Shown in pieces: positions 22,001 to 33,000 of a stretch of 64,000 bases of DNA (position 1 is the first letter of the stretch; every line of letters starts with the position of its first letter). The notes below the pieces were generated by a model. It did not search any database. It saw only the letters and a program-made list of their open reading frames with translations, and was not told where the DNA came from. Both the position numbers and the translations under genes were made by a program. This DNA is from Oxytricha trifallax (Eukaryota; Ciliophora; Spirotrichea; Sporadotrichida; Oxytrichidae), in NCBI GenBank assembly GCA_000711775.1, contig ARYC01000178.1:106461-170460 (forward strand), given 5' to 3'.

Positions 22001-24601
22001 TCGATACCTCACTTAGCATGGTAAGCAGGTGACATATACTTAATCATATACTATAGTGGGTTTATTCCTTCCAACGATGGAAGGTACCAAAATCTCATTT
22101 CTAAGAGCGATACTCTGTGATGAGAAGAAAGCCTTCAAAAACAATGAAATTAAGTTGATAGAAATACCAAACTACCCAAAGATTTCAGTCACTAATCTCT
22201 ACGATGATGCGATGAAAGATGAAGAGTTGGAAGTTTATCTTCCTACCAAGAAACAACTCTCTAACAAACTTCCAGAAAGGAGCTTCTTCTTTGGTGTTCT
22301 TGGCACTTTAAGAGCGAGCTATCTCAGAGAGATCATTGAAGAAGCTCAAAAGAAACGCTACACTATTTCTCCTGAAGATTAAAAGAAGCAAGGCATACTA
22401 ATAAGCGAGACCTGGCTTGCGGAGCTTAAGAAGCATCCATACCTCTCTAGTAAGCTTTGACACATAACTTTGTAGGGAAACCTGGAACTGGTATATTCCT
22501 AATGAAAGAGCATGCGAAGGTTCACAGAGAGAGAAAGTCATAGACTATTTATGAAGTGAGCAAGAGACTTTATAAAGATGTTTAAAAGTCAGAAGAAATG
22601 AACATAGATGCAGGAGCTGGCACAAAGAGAAGAAATATGGGCCCAAGCAAGCCATAAGAAGAGGAGAAGAAAAAAAAGCCAAACCCCTTTATGGGTCAGT
22701 TTAATATGTGAACTTATTCATTCATTTAAATCTAAAACTTATTTATAAACATTCATTTTCCTTCTCTCGCACAAACTGTTGTCTTATCTATACTTACTCT
22801 CTTGCAGCTACTCTGAATCAAGTCTAATGTATCTATAGGCAAGTCATGCATTAGGTAATATAGCAGCAGTTTCATATAGTGGTCTTTATTTAACTCCAGT
22901 AGAATTCAATTCCATTAAATTAAGGGCTGTAAGGAACATTGTATACAGGAGTAATGTTTAACTCTTAGTAAGCTTTCTTAGACTCCTTAGTCTTATGAAC
23001 TGAGAGGTTGTCAACAAAAAGGATGATCTCTTAATCGTTGTATTTGTCTCTCAGCTTATGTAGGAACTCTATGTACTACTCTCGCTTAATAGAGCGAGGA
23101 TGAATAACATAACTTTCTAAGCCAGAGTCTTCACTAATACCTGCTAAAATTGCATGGGTTACAACCTTTACTTTCTAATCGTAGACTTCTATATTATCAT
23201 ACTTCTTATACCAAGAGTTATTAATAAAGGTGTTGAAGGTAAACACAGCTTCATCAGCGTTTATGAACTTGATGTTATTATCAATAGCTCTCTGCATTTA
23301 ATCATATATATAGTTTAAATTATTACTATAAAATGGCACTGTAAAATCAATCACTCTCTTCACTCTGTTGACAGCTTGAAAGTAATACCATTTCTTTTAT
23401 AAATGTTGGCTATAGTTTATGGAGAGATACGCATGACAGGAAACTTGCGATGAAACATCACAGCTCGCTAATCTAGTGGAAAGTGTGCCCAATACTTTAA
23501 AGTCTTCGAATCACATAGGTAGTCAATATGGTGCTGTGAGAACTTTTATTTTCTTGCAGGATGCTTTCAAGTGCCTGAAGTATAATGCTAAACACCCAAC
23601 AAGCGATGATACCTAACTGTTGAGGCACTCTTGCACAGGAGCTTTGCTATAGCTGTATAATTCATTACTGGTTTGACTTAATCTATATTAATACTCGTAC
23701 CATACCTAAGCTTAAGCAATAAATCTAAATATTACTCATCACAAATAGACCCTAAATTTCGCTAATTTCTATTTCTCATATTACAAATTGGCCTAATTTC
23801 TCTACTAACCCCAATAAGACCCCAACTATACCCTACAAATCAAAGCACTTATAAACCTCACTAAGGGGTTTTGGGGTTTTGATTGATGGATAAACCAGTA
23901 CACACATACCTGTTGAGATAGTAATCCCTAAGCTGCGGAAGAATAATGAAGACTTGAGTTTTCTGTATTCAAGGTATAACACAAATGTAGCTGTTGACAA
24001 GAAAAATCGTATATTCCTCTGGGGTGAAGACTCAAGCAATTTAAGACTAAGGAAGCCAAAACTTTTCTACACATTCAATACAAAAGTGAAATAAGTTGCA
24101 CTTGGGAAGAGACATGGAATTGTTTTAACAGAAGAATTGGGAATATATGGATGGGGTGATGGGACCTATGGAGAGCTTGGAATTTCTGAAAACCTTCCAA
24201 TTGAATCCCCAGTCGTAATTCCATTCTTCGAAAAAATGTAAATTGACCAAATCTCTACTGGAGCTAGACATACTTTAGCTTTGGATTGTAATGGTAATAT
24301 TTTTGCAATGGGTGACAACAGCGAAGATTAATGTGCAATCTCTGGTAGAAGAGCAAATGCCCCCGAGAAAATTCTTAAAGAATTTATGGTGTAATAAATA
24401 TATTCAGGGGACTCACATAACGTGACAGTCTCTCATGATAAAAATCTGTACAGTTGGGGAGGATCAATGATAAACTCAAGTTGGACAAATTAGAACTCAA
24501 ACGATACTAAGCTAAGGATCATGGAAGACCTGAAGAGAAGAAACATTTCTTTAATTGATTTATCATATTCTAATACTATAATAGTCACAAACTAGAGTTG
24601 A
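19079..24601 (+). CDS. RCC1-repeat protein gene, split by a TBE
   Basis: ATG 19079 (MKRILPDSNVILS), intron 19119-19155, then PKENLSVLERA. After an IES ending before about 19300 the RCC1 repeats begin (IIVGEAHCIMML, MGSNEYGQLGF). Intron 19588-19658 (GTAAGT..AATAG) leads to IVEQMTAGKNHNVFLV. The frame is open to ATT 19767-19769 at the TBE edge and resumes after the TBE from the second ATT as IDGQTSTHIPVEIVIPKL. Later repeats include LWGEDSSNLRL, YGWGDGTYGELGI and STGARHTLALD. Stop TGA 24599-24601. RCC1-like domains form seven-blade propellers used as GEFs or scaffolds; this one has no second domain that names its role. Confidence 0.88.
19740..21354 (-). pseudogene. TBE zinc-finger/kinase ORF, one N-terminal frameshift
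   Basis: ATG 21354 opens MAVNLNRRAALLGAG. This frame stops at TGA near 21154, while the finger/kinase frame is open from about 21290 onward, so one base is gained or lost, most likely in the GAGAGAG run at about 21180-21190. Beyond that the frame is uninterrupted. Two C2H2 fingers begin CQDCQNHF at about 21095 and CTTCNKSY at about 20975. A kinase-like half has YFHRDLKPEYV, IDFNRALR and LGTPGYFP. The catalytic-loop Asn (HRDLKPEN in the other copies) is Tyr, and DFG is DFN. The frame runs through the whole inverted repeat and only meets TGA in host DNA at 19740-19742. Confidence 0.85.
21921..22711 (+). CDS. TBE 22 kDa ORF with two mini-introns
   Basis: ATG 21921 (MESISTAMKRVEAQEMI). Intron 22021-22056 is 36 nt, GTAAGC..CTATAG; since it is a multiple of three without TGA, retention would also be readable. 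Intron 22450-22475 is 26 nt, GTAAGC..TTGTAG, and contains an in-frame TGA; removing it joins HPYLSR to KPGTGIFLMKEH. The end is NPFMGQFNM, TGA 22709. Both positions are shared with the copy at 10601. This copy is intact if both introns are spliced. Role unknown; basic C-terminal tail. Confidence 0.82.
22722..23779 (-). pseudogene. TBE transposase, frameshifted
   Basis: ATG 23779 (MRNRNQRNLGSICDEQYLDL) runs in frame through the DNA-binding region (YWAHFPLDQRAVMFHR). A missing base near 23377 (after NGITFK) then throws the frame to TGA. The downstream part keeps the triad regions and ends at TGA 22722. It shows the start codon that is missing from the copy at 11399. Confidence 0.85.
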
Positions 24602-24669
24602 ATTGTAAATAATGAATGAGTTAAGATTATCGTTGGAAGTAATAAGAAGTATAAACATAATCATAAATA

Positions 24670-25675
24670 TATAAGTTTGCAATAAATTGAAGTTTATAGG
24701 TAACTTAAATAAATTAATTTTTCACCATCATTCGCTTAAATTATTAAGGAAATCAGTATTATTCTTTGCTTTTTTAATTTAGTTAACTCTTAATATTCCA
24801 CATATTTAATTAGTTTTCTACTATCATTTTTTCTCATTTTCATCTGAATAGAACAGGATTCTGACTCCTCATAATGTTATACATGTATTAAAACTAATTA
24901 TATGAGCTATTTATGTATCTTTAATTTAGCTTCTCTGATTTCAACATCAAATTAAGATAATACTTCATCAGCAACCTACAAATGATTATTATAATTGAGT
25001 CTGACCATCTCTAACGAGGATGTTATAGTATGAATTAATGATCAACTGAACTTACTTTTGCATTATTTCATTGAGCCTGATGTCTTTCTGCTCTTGAGTC
25101 TCCATCATTTAGTAATCCTCGCAGTGCTTGATTTCTTGAGAGACTAGTTCTTTCAAGAGCTATTCTCTGTTTTTAACATCATCCTCGCTGTCTGCTGTTG
25201 ATGCATCGTCCAGTCTCAATCGCTCGAACTTTGCTAAGATAAAATCAAAATAAAGTGACCTAAATAAAATAAAGAAATCACTAAAATATTATTAAAGATT
25301 GAAGAGCACAGATCATCCTCATTTGTCTAATTGAAATTGATTAATAATTATGTTTAGAATTCTCTTTAGAGACTAGTAAAATGACAATTTGAATCATTTG
25401 TTATAACTTACCTTATTATCTGATTCCAGGTCCATATCGTAGTCAATGTCATTTTGTGAGTTACTCTGTTTATTATATGACTGCTTATATTCAGTCTACT
25501 ATTAATTACTTAAAATAATCTCAAAAATAATACTCTATATTTTAATTATACTTATACAGTTTCAAATCGAATAATATTGGCTATTACTCCAACTTTGAAG
25601 TTGATTATTATTTATTTAGGTATTATTGGCGATATAAGAGTTTTAGTAGAGATTGTAATTTGCGTTCAATTCCAT
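24670..25675 (-). CDS. N-rich coiled-coil protein
   Basis: ATG 25675 (MELNANYNLYQNSY) with an Asn/Gln-rich head, then an IES around 25515-25560. EYKQSYNKQSNSQND and a Glu/Asp-rich stretch follow. A gap at about 25260-25420 (donor GTAAGTTATAAC at about 25420) joins LESDNK to FERLRLDD. Then comes a heptad-like helix (REQLLKELVSQEIKHCEDY), a further break near 25055, and VADEVLSQFDVEIREAKLKI to a TGA near 24670. It converges with the RCC1 gene. No family is recognised. Confidence 0.6.
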
Positions 25676-25798
25676 TTTTAAAATAGTCCAAATTTTGTGA
25701 TAATTATTGCCAATATAATAAATACGGATTAATATTATTATTATAATATTTTATTGCTTTATCAGCATATTCATTCTTACTACAACTTAAGAAATAGT

Positions 25799-26609
25799 AA
25801 GGTAAAATTTTTTGAGAGTCAGTGAAATTTTTAATTAATCCAGATTGATGATTTAATTATGATTTTAAAAGTCTTAAATAAAATGAAATAAGGGAAAATT
25901 TAGAGATTTTAGAGAAGTGTGATATTTGAATATTTTAAGATTTATATTATGAAAAGGTCCATAACATTAGTACGATTCCACAGAGGTCTGCGAAAACAGG
26001 AATCCGCAGAGTTACGCAGAGGTTATCGAGAGATAATGCGTCGCGCGCCTCATTTGCCTCAGATGCGATTCTTAATTCATTTAAGACTAAGGCTATAAAA
26101 GCCTTATTTTTAATTAATTCTTAATTATATATAATAAAATTAGTAATAAATTAATTTACGCAATTTACTAAATTAATAACTTATCATTAATTACAATTCT
26201 CTATAGAGAAATCAGATCAAGTTTAATATTTATAATTTAGTAAATTGCGTAAATTAATTTATTACTAATTTTATTATATATAATTAAGAATTAATTAAAA
26301 ATAAGGCTTTTATAGCCTTAGTCTTAAATGAATTAAGAATCGCATCTGAGGCAAATGAGGCGCGCGACGCATTATCTCTCGATAACCTCTGCGTAACTCT
26401 GCGGATTCCTGTTTTCGCAGACCTCTGTGGAATCGTACTAATGTTATGGACCTTTTCATAATATAAATCTTAAAATATTCAAATATCACACTTCTCTAAA
26501 ATCTCTAAATTTTCCCTTATTTCATTTTATTTAAGACTTTTAAAATCATAATTAAATCATCAATCTGGATTAATTAAAAATTTCACTGACTCTCAAAAAA
26601 TTTTACCTT
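25799..26609. repeat. Long palindrome: 377-bp arms, 57-bp spacer
   Basis: The left arm 25799-26175 and right arm 26233-26609 are reverse complements over every stretch I compared, and the arm lengths are equal. The arm contains a GC-rich core (about 25975-26075) with repeated CGCAGAG/CCGCAGAG motifs and GCGTCGCGCGC, flanked by AT-rich DNA. No ORF, TBE end or tRNA-like fold was found. It lies between the divergent 5' ends of the genes starting at 25675 (minus) and 26771 (plus). It could be a fold-back element, a source of hairpin RNA, or an assembly inversion artefact. Confidence 0.92.
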
Positions 26610-26770
26610 AATAATCCTTTTTATTTTATTTACTATATTTAGAGTAATTAATTTTTAATCTTTATTATTAATATTGAATTGATCAGAATTCCAACAAAAG
26701 AAAAAATACAATTAAATATATAGCATTATTTATAGTTTTAACATTATATAATATTAAAATCAATATCAAT

Positions 26771-29700
26771 ATGAGATATTTACCTGGGAATATCCATAAA
26801 TTATCCTTTATCATTGTGGCTTTCACTTCACTAGCTTAAGCCAATAGCAGTCATTTAAATCAAGACCCACTTAGAATTAAATATTTGAGATAGATTTATG
26901 ATGATCATAGAACAGCCAAGGCCTTGCCAAAGCATGTCAGTGATTTCGAAAGCTTCGTTTAAGATTTTGAGCAAGTCATATCTGGTTAGTAAAGTTAGAA
27001 GTGAAATTAATCACTCGTAAATAATTTAATGAAAATTGGAATCAATTTAATATAAAAGTACTCGAATGTTTAAGTTTAGCAAAACTCAGAGAAAAGATTC
27101 TTGAGCACAGATAATCAAAAATAAGAGCAAACTTAATAAAACTCTAGAGATTCTCTAACAAATTAAAAGTTGGGCGATGATCCTTGGTTCCCAGAGTACG
27201 GGTGGGCTCCATCAAGCTGGGACTGGAGAACCCAAAACATAATAAGTGAAGTGAGAGATGGGTCATCTGAGAGTATTAAAGGATTCGCGAGTATTCCTGC
27301 TTCAGCCATAGAAGCTCACTATGCTTTGAAATATAAAAAGCAAGTCACTCTCAGTGTTTAACAATTGAGAGATTGTGTGAGACCTCAAGATGACAGAATA
27401 GATCCCTGGACTTCCTTTTAAGTTGTAAAATAGCTTGGAGGTATAGCTTTTGATGAGAATTATCCAATGCTTGGGCAAGGTAAGAAACAGGATTGTTACT
27501 ATAGCTTGACCATACCTTCTGTCAACATACAAAGTGATGGTTATGTGTTCGTTACCTAGGATGAGACTAAATTACTTTCTGTGATATACAACAAGGGACC
27601 AGTTGTCTCAGCTATGTCTGTGAATGATCAATTCTATAATTATAAGAGTGGAATCATAAGTGATGTGGGCTTATGTGGCACTGTTGTACCTAACCTATCA
27701 GTCCTAATTGTCGGCTATGGAAGTGAAAATGGAAAAGACTTTTGGATTGTCCAAGCACCACTAGGAAAAGAATGGGGTGAGAATTAAAATATAATTTACT
27801 TTTTAATTAACTTTCTTTTTTCTCTTATTTTAAATTTGCTTCAAAATATCTAATCTTATTATGTTTTTGTTGATTAATTTTAATTCTAGCGGTTAATTGT
27901 ATGTTTCGTTAATATTTTTATAAAACAATTATGTTTGAATGGTTATGCAAGAATAATCAGAAACTAGAATCTTTGTGGAATTACTGGTGCTCCAACGATT
28001 CCAATCCAAGTGCTAGACTCATCACTTGAGCCCCTCAGACCTTTCTAGAAAGACTATGTTGGAATGCTAGATGACGCTAGATGTTTAGATGGATCTTTTT
28101 ATACAGTTTACTTCAGTCAAGGCTATGGAACTGGCTAGAATAAGGCAATAGTTCATTTCGATGGGGGAGGCTGGGCTTATGGCAGAACTGCAGATGAAGT
28201 TATTGACAGTATGGCTTACAGAGCGACTACTGATCTCGGGTCATCCAATAATTACCCTGACACTGATCTTGGGCTAGATATGTGGTTCTAAGGAGATTAA
28301 AAGCAAGATATTAATATATTTTTAACTAAAAAAGATAATCTATACTACAACTGGAACAGATTCTTTGTGAAGTATTGCGATGGTGCTGGCCATTAAGGCT
28401 ACAAAAAAGATCCCATTATAGCTAAATCAGGAGCATCTTTGTACCTAAGAGGTGATACTAATACCAAGGCACTCTTAGCCTATTTAGTTAGTTAAAAGGC
28501 TTTTAAAAAGAAATTATGTAGAAATTTATGAGAAGTATTTTAGATATACTTAAATTATCATTAGAAATGTTTGGAAAGAATCTTAAACTATAATGAGTGT
28601 CAAATTAAAAGTTGGTTACTTTTCCTATTTGATTTAAAAAGTTCCACCTAAATCCCTTGACACTTTTGTATTAACTGGTTGTTCAGCTGGAGCCTAAGCC
28701 GCTATTTACTGGGCTGACTACTTCCAATAACAGCTTACAGCCATTAATGAAGACTTAAAATTCTTGGCTATCTCAAACAGCGGCTACTTCTTCGATTTCA
28801 AATCAGTTCTAACCAAAGACAATGATTTCGCAATTAGAATGCAAAATCTGTATGCAATCGCCAATCAAGAAGTTGTCTCACCAAATGATGCTTGTGAGAG
28901 ACTTATAGGTTCATTTTTTAAAAAATACAAAAAAAAAATAGGTGTAAATTAAAAGAATATTATATATCATTTATAAATGGATATTTTTTCAGATAAGTAT
29001 TTATGTCTGATTGCTGGCAAAGTGCTTGCGTATGTTATAACAATTAATTTTAATAATAATTTTAAAATTCGAATTATAACATATCGATATTCATGATCTA
29101 ATCAGGATATGATAACTGGCAAATTGGAAATATTAGTAAAATTATATTTATTTGCAGGTAAATCGTATTTAAATAATGCCAATTACGATATTTCAATAAA
29201 ATTAGTAGATATATTTTCATAAAATATTGCAATACTATTTCATGTAATAAATAAATTTATCAATGTAGGGTATTTTTATAGAATTTAATATTTTTTATTT
29301 AAATTAATTATAAGAGTTTTTAATATTAGATTGATATTGAAATATAGGATTGAATTATAAATAAGTACTTTACTAATTTTTTGTTGAATTTATCTAATTT
29401 TGGATTTGACTTGCATTGATCCTACAGTAAGAACGAACAAAATTTATAAGGGTGTGAATTTAATTGAAGTATAATGATTTATTGATTGTAAATTTCATAC
29501 TTTCCAAAATGTACAACTGCTCATTTGATGAATTTTAATAAATGGAATACTTCAGACAGCAAACTCTAATTGAACTTGAACTTTAAATCATTAATAACAA
29601 TGTTCCAAGTGGCTATTGGTTCCCATCTTGTAGTTTCCACTGCATCATGTGCTTTGGCACTGATGAAATATCCTTTATGTACCAAGTCCCCATGAATAGT

Positions 29701-29871
29701 GCAAAAACTCTTTCAAACACTATTAATGTCATTTTAGGCTAATTAGGTAAATAGACTGATAAAAATGGGGTAAAAGTCAAGAATAATCATGTCTATAAGG
29801 ACACAGTCACTTGGCCACTAAATTCAGCATGTGCTTTTGAAACTTAAAATGACAGGGATATATGGAATTGA
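26771..29871 (+). CDS. Fusion protein: dead papain-like domain plus pectin-acetylesterase/Notum-like domain
   Basis: ATG 26771; the hydrophobic stretch LSFIIVAFTSLAQA looks like a secretion signal. A pro-region ends near 26998; pointer TTAG (26995 and 27076) removes an 81-bp IES. The papain-like (C1A) domain runs about 27170-27970: SSWDWRTQNIISEVRDG, LSVQQLRDC, VLIVGYGSENGKDFWIV. Pointer GAAT (27781 and 27937) joins KEWGEN to GYARIIRNQNLCGI, the usual C1A end. The same frame continues into VHFDGGGWAYGR, then after an IES (about 28500-28620) FVLTGCSAGAQAAIYW. Pointer TAT (29031 and 29088) leads to FMIQSGYDNWQIGNI, and the last MDS (about 29490-29871) has GYWFPSCSFHC. The esterase Ser, Asp and His are present; the protease Cys, His and Asn are not. 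Probably secreted or in a digestive vacuole. Confidence 0.85.
29034..29090. other. 57-bp IES with inverted ends
   Basis: Between TAT pointers at 29031-29033 and 29088-29090. The IES starts GTTATAAC and, near its far end, carries ATTATAAC; together with the flanking bases these form an inverted repeat ATGTTATAA/TTATAACAT. Removal gives ..ACV then FMIQSGYDNW in frame. Confidence 0.6.
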
Positions 29872-30011
29872 TAATGAAAGTTCAGGAGTAAATTTAATTA
29901 CTATGATGAGACTATCGTTTTAAATGAATCTTTTCTATTTTAATGTTTTCAAACCTATTTTCAACAAGATGATAAAATTAGTTTAATGAAAGTTATCAAA
30001 TAAATTAAATA

Positions 30012-33000
30012 TCATTACTATATCTGCTTTTAGTTCAATATCTATTCTGCGGAGTTATTTCCTCCTTTATCTTGATATTTAGCATAAATACCTAAAAACC
30101 TTCTCCTCTCCTAATCATTTATACCTTTAACAAATACTTTTAGATTTTCAAGAATGTCTTCCTCATTTATGCTGAAATCAGGATCCTCATCTTACTGATT
30201 ACTTCCTTCCGATTCTTTTAAAATTTTACTCATTTTACCAAGTTAAGAATTTTGAACCAAACCCTTGATATCAGCTGAAGTAAAATTTTCAGTTCTACTG
30301 GCTATATAATCTACAAATTTCTCTACATTTTCTGGGTCTTTTGGTTTGAAATTGAACTTTCTAAGGTAAACATTTATGATTTCCTTCCTCTCCTCTAAGA
30401 GTGGGAATCCACAGTACACAGATTTATCAACTCTCCCAGGTCTCAAAAGTGCCACATCTACTAAGTCAGGCCTTGAAGTTGCTGCCATTACGAACACTCC
30501 ATCACGCCCCTCCACACCATCAAGGTAGCACAAGAATTAATTCACTATGCGATCTGTGACTGAAGTCGTTCCAGAACCACGTCTTGGCACTAATGAATCA
30601 AACTCATCAAAGAAGAGAATTGAGGGTTTAGAGGCTGTGGCTCTCTCGAAAAGTTCTCTCACATTTTATTCACTCGCTCCGATGTATTTGTTAAGCAGCT
30701 CTGGTCCTTTTACACTTATGAAGTTTATGTTGAATTTCTTAGCTATTGATCCTGCTATATAAAACTATATGACTGAAATAATTTTCTCTAAAATTAAGAG
30801 AATTATAAATTTGTAATTTATCTTTGAAAGTGTAGAAATTTTTTAATAAAAAAAACATTGAAACATAAATTCACTCATTTTATAATTAATAATTTTATTA
30901 TATTAAAATTTTGGTTAAAATAAATTTTCATTCATTATCAGAGCATAACTATCAAATTTAATCAATGTATTTTAAGTTTTTCCGCATCCTGGTGGCCCGT
31001 AGAGTAAAAGCCCTTAATTGGCTCTTTGACCTTTGAAAAAGAGTGAGTACCTCTGTGTAATTCCAAATATTTCTTCAACTTATTCTTTCACCATCTTAAG
31101 ACCACCAATTTCATGCTCCCAGTCAGGAACTGAATCAGAGAGACTTCTATATTAAATAAATAAAAAATCATTTAACTTTAAGTTTGAGGGAAACAACTGC
31201 TCTTATACTAAGTAATACTTTCTTCAAAAACCTTCTCATAGTTTGGTTGCCCATCTACAGCATGAATCTATTATTGTTCCATTTCTTAGATGATGTCTCT
31301 GAAACTTAAAGCGATATCCTTGGCCATAAAATACTCAGTCATTTGTGCCTGTTTCTATAAAACTATCTCCTTGCCTTGGTATTAAGAAGGAGCTAGTAAA
31401 TCTTTGATTAAAGTGTATCTTTACTCTTTTGATGGTGGCTACATTTCAAGCATTTAATCAAAACACCCTACTTCTAAGAGTTTACTGTTTAAACTCAAAA
31501 TTAACATTTAATATAATACACAATTTATATTTCAAAACTCATGTAGTGTCTAACTATGCCTAAGATTTAGACTTATTCTTTCTCAATTACGTTCTTGATT
31601 AGAAACTTAAAATTTCTAATTTATTTTTGTATATTATATTTAGTTTCCTAGTATAATTTAGCATAAATAATAAATAACTTGGCTACTTTTTGAGACTTAA
31701 CTTATTCAATAAGATTCAACTATTCATCATTACTAATAGCACTACACAGTGCATTCAAATTATCTAAAATCATTAAACTTGGCTTCATTTTTAAGCATTC
31801 TTAATATTTCTAATTCAAATACTCAACAGCAATATCTATTTGTTCTTGTGATGAAATGTGAGTTTATTTATAATCTATACTTTAATTCATATTTAGAAGA
31901 AATATTCAAAAATAAATTAGAGTTGAGATCTTATTGCAGTCGATATACTAAATGAAGTATCCCTCGTTTTTCTAGAAATCTTCAATGATCAAATTCTATG
32001 TGACTATTGAAGTTTTTTAAGATAAATTTATATTAAAGAATAAATAAACTGTGACAAAAGTTTTGCCTACTTATTAGGGACCATATAGCAAGCAAGTGCT
32101 TTCTTAATGATTGATAAAAATATCTTTAATTTTATTTACTAGACTATCTCCATAAATCTTTTAAGCCACTATCTTATCAAATTTCTATGAAAAATTGTTC
32201 GACTTATTATTTTTGTGCTAGCTATATTAAGTTAGGTTTTAATCATAAGCCATCTAGATTCTTTTATTGTAATCAAAAGTAGACTCAATAGTCACATATT
32301 TTTGAAATTATAGCATTATTTTATATAATTAAGAGGAAATTAATGTAATAAACTTTTGAAATGACTATAACATATTTGTATGTGTTGATTTGATCAATCC
32401 TCTAATTCTAGCTTCTATCAATCTAAAACTTAATAGATATATACATATCCTCCTAATTTTTTGTATTGCTAATTTTTGCCTCAAAACTTGACACTAGCAA
32501 CTTATAGCTATCAGAGTCCCCATCTAACTCCTATATTTTGCTTAATTACTCTATGATATCTTATTTTGTCATATTTACGATGGTGCCTTCGTTTATTATA
32601 AGTTAAGATTGAATTCTTGTTTTCTCAGAGAGGTAGCCATAGAACAAATCTCTCACTAATTTGAAAGTTAGATCTTTTTGGGATTCATGCAAATTTATGC
32701 CATTTCTTAGGAATTCTATGTTTGTCTGGAGAATTGCTAAGAGGTTTAATGGATACTATTGTAATAGAAGAAATAAATTAATTCAATATACTTATTGAAT
32801 TTATGGCGAAAAATATTTAATATGATTAAGCTATATTATTGCTATTATACTTTCGTTTTATCAAGCTTTTAGATTTCTAAGAGCGATAAAACACATAATT
32901 TTCTACATATCAAGTAAATTAATAAAGAATAAATTTTTTAATATATATTTTAATTTTTAATTAAGATAAAATCTAACTAATCTTTAATTAACATATACTT

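Larger units (their letters stand above)
19770..23881. mobile_element. Complete TBE transposon (4112 bp)
   Basis: Terminal inverted repeats of about 78-90 bp begin CAAAACCCCAAAACCCCTTA at 19770 and close at 23881. The target duplication is ATT (19767-19769 and 23882-23884). Three ORFs in standard TBE order: zinc-finger/kinase (minus), 22 kDa (plus), transposase (minus). It is inserted within an RCC1 repeat of the host gene. Confidence 0.96.
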
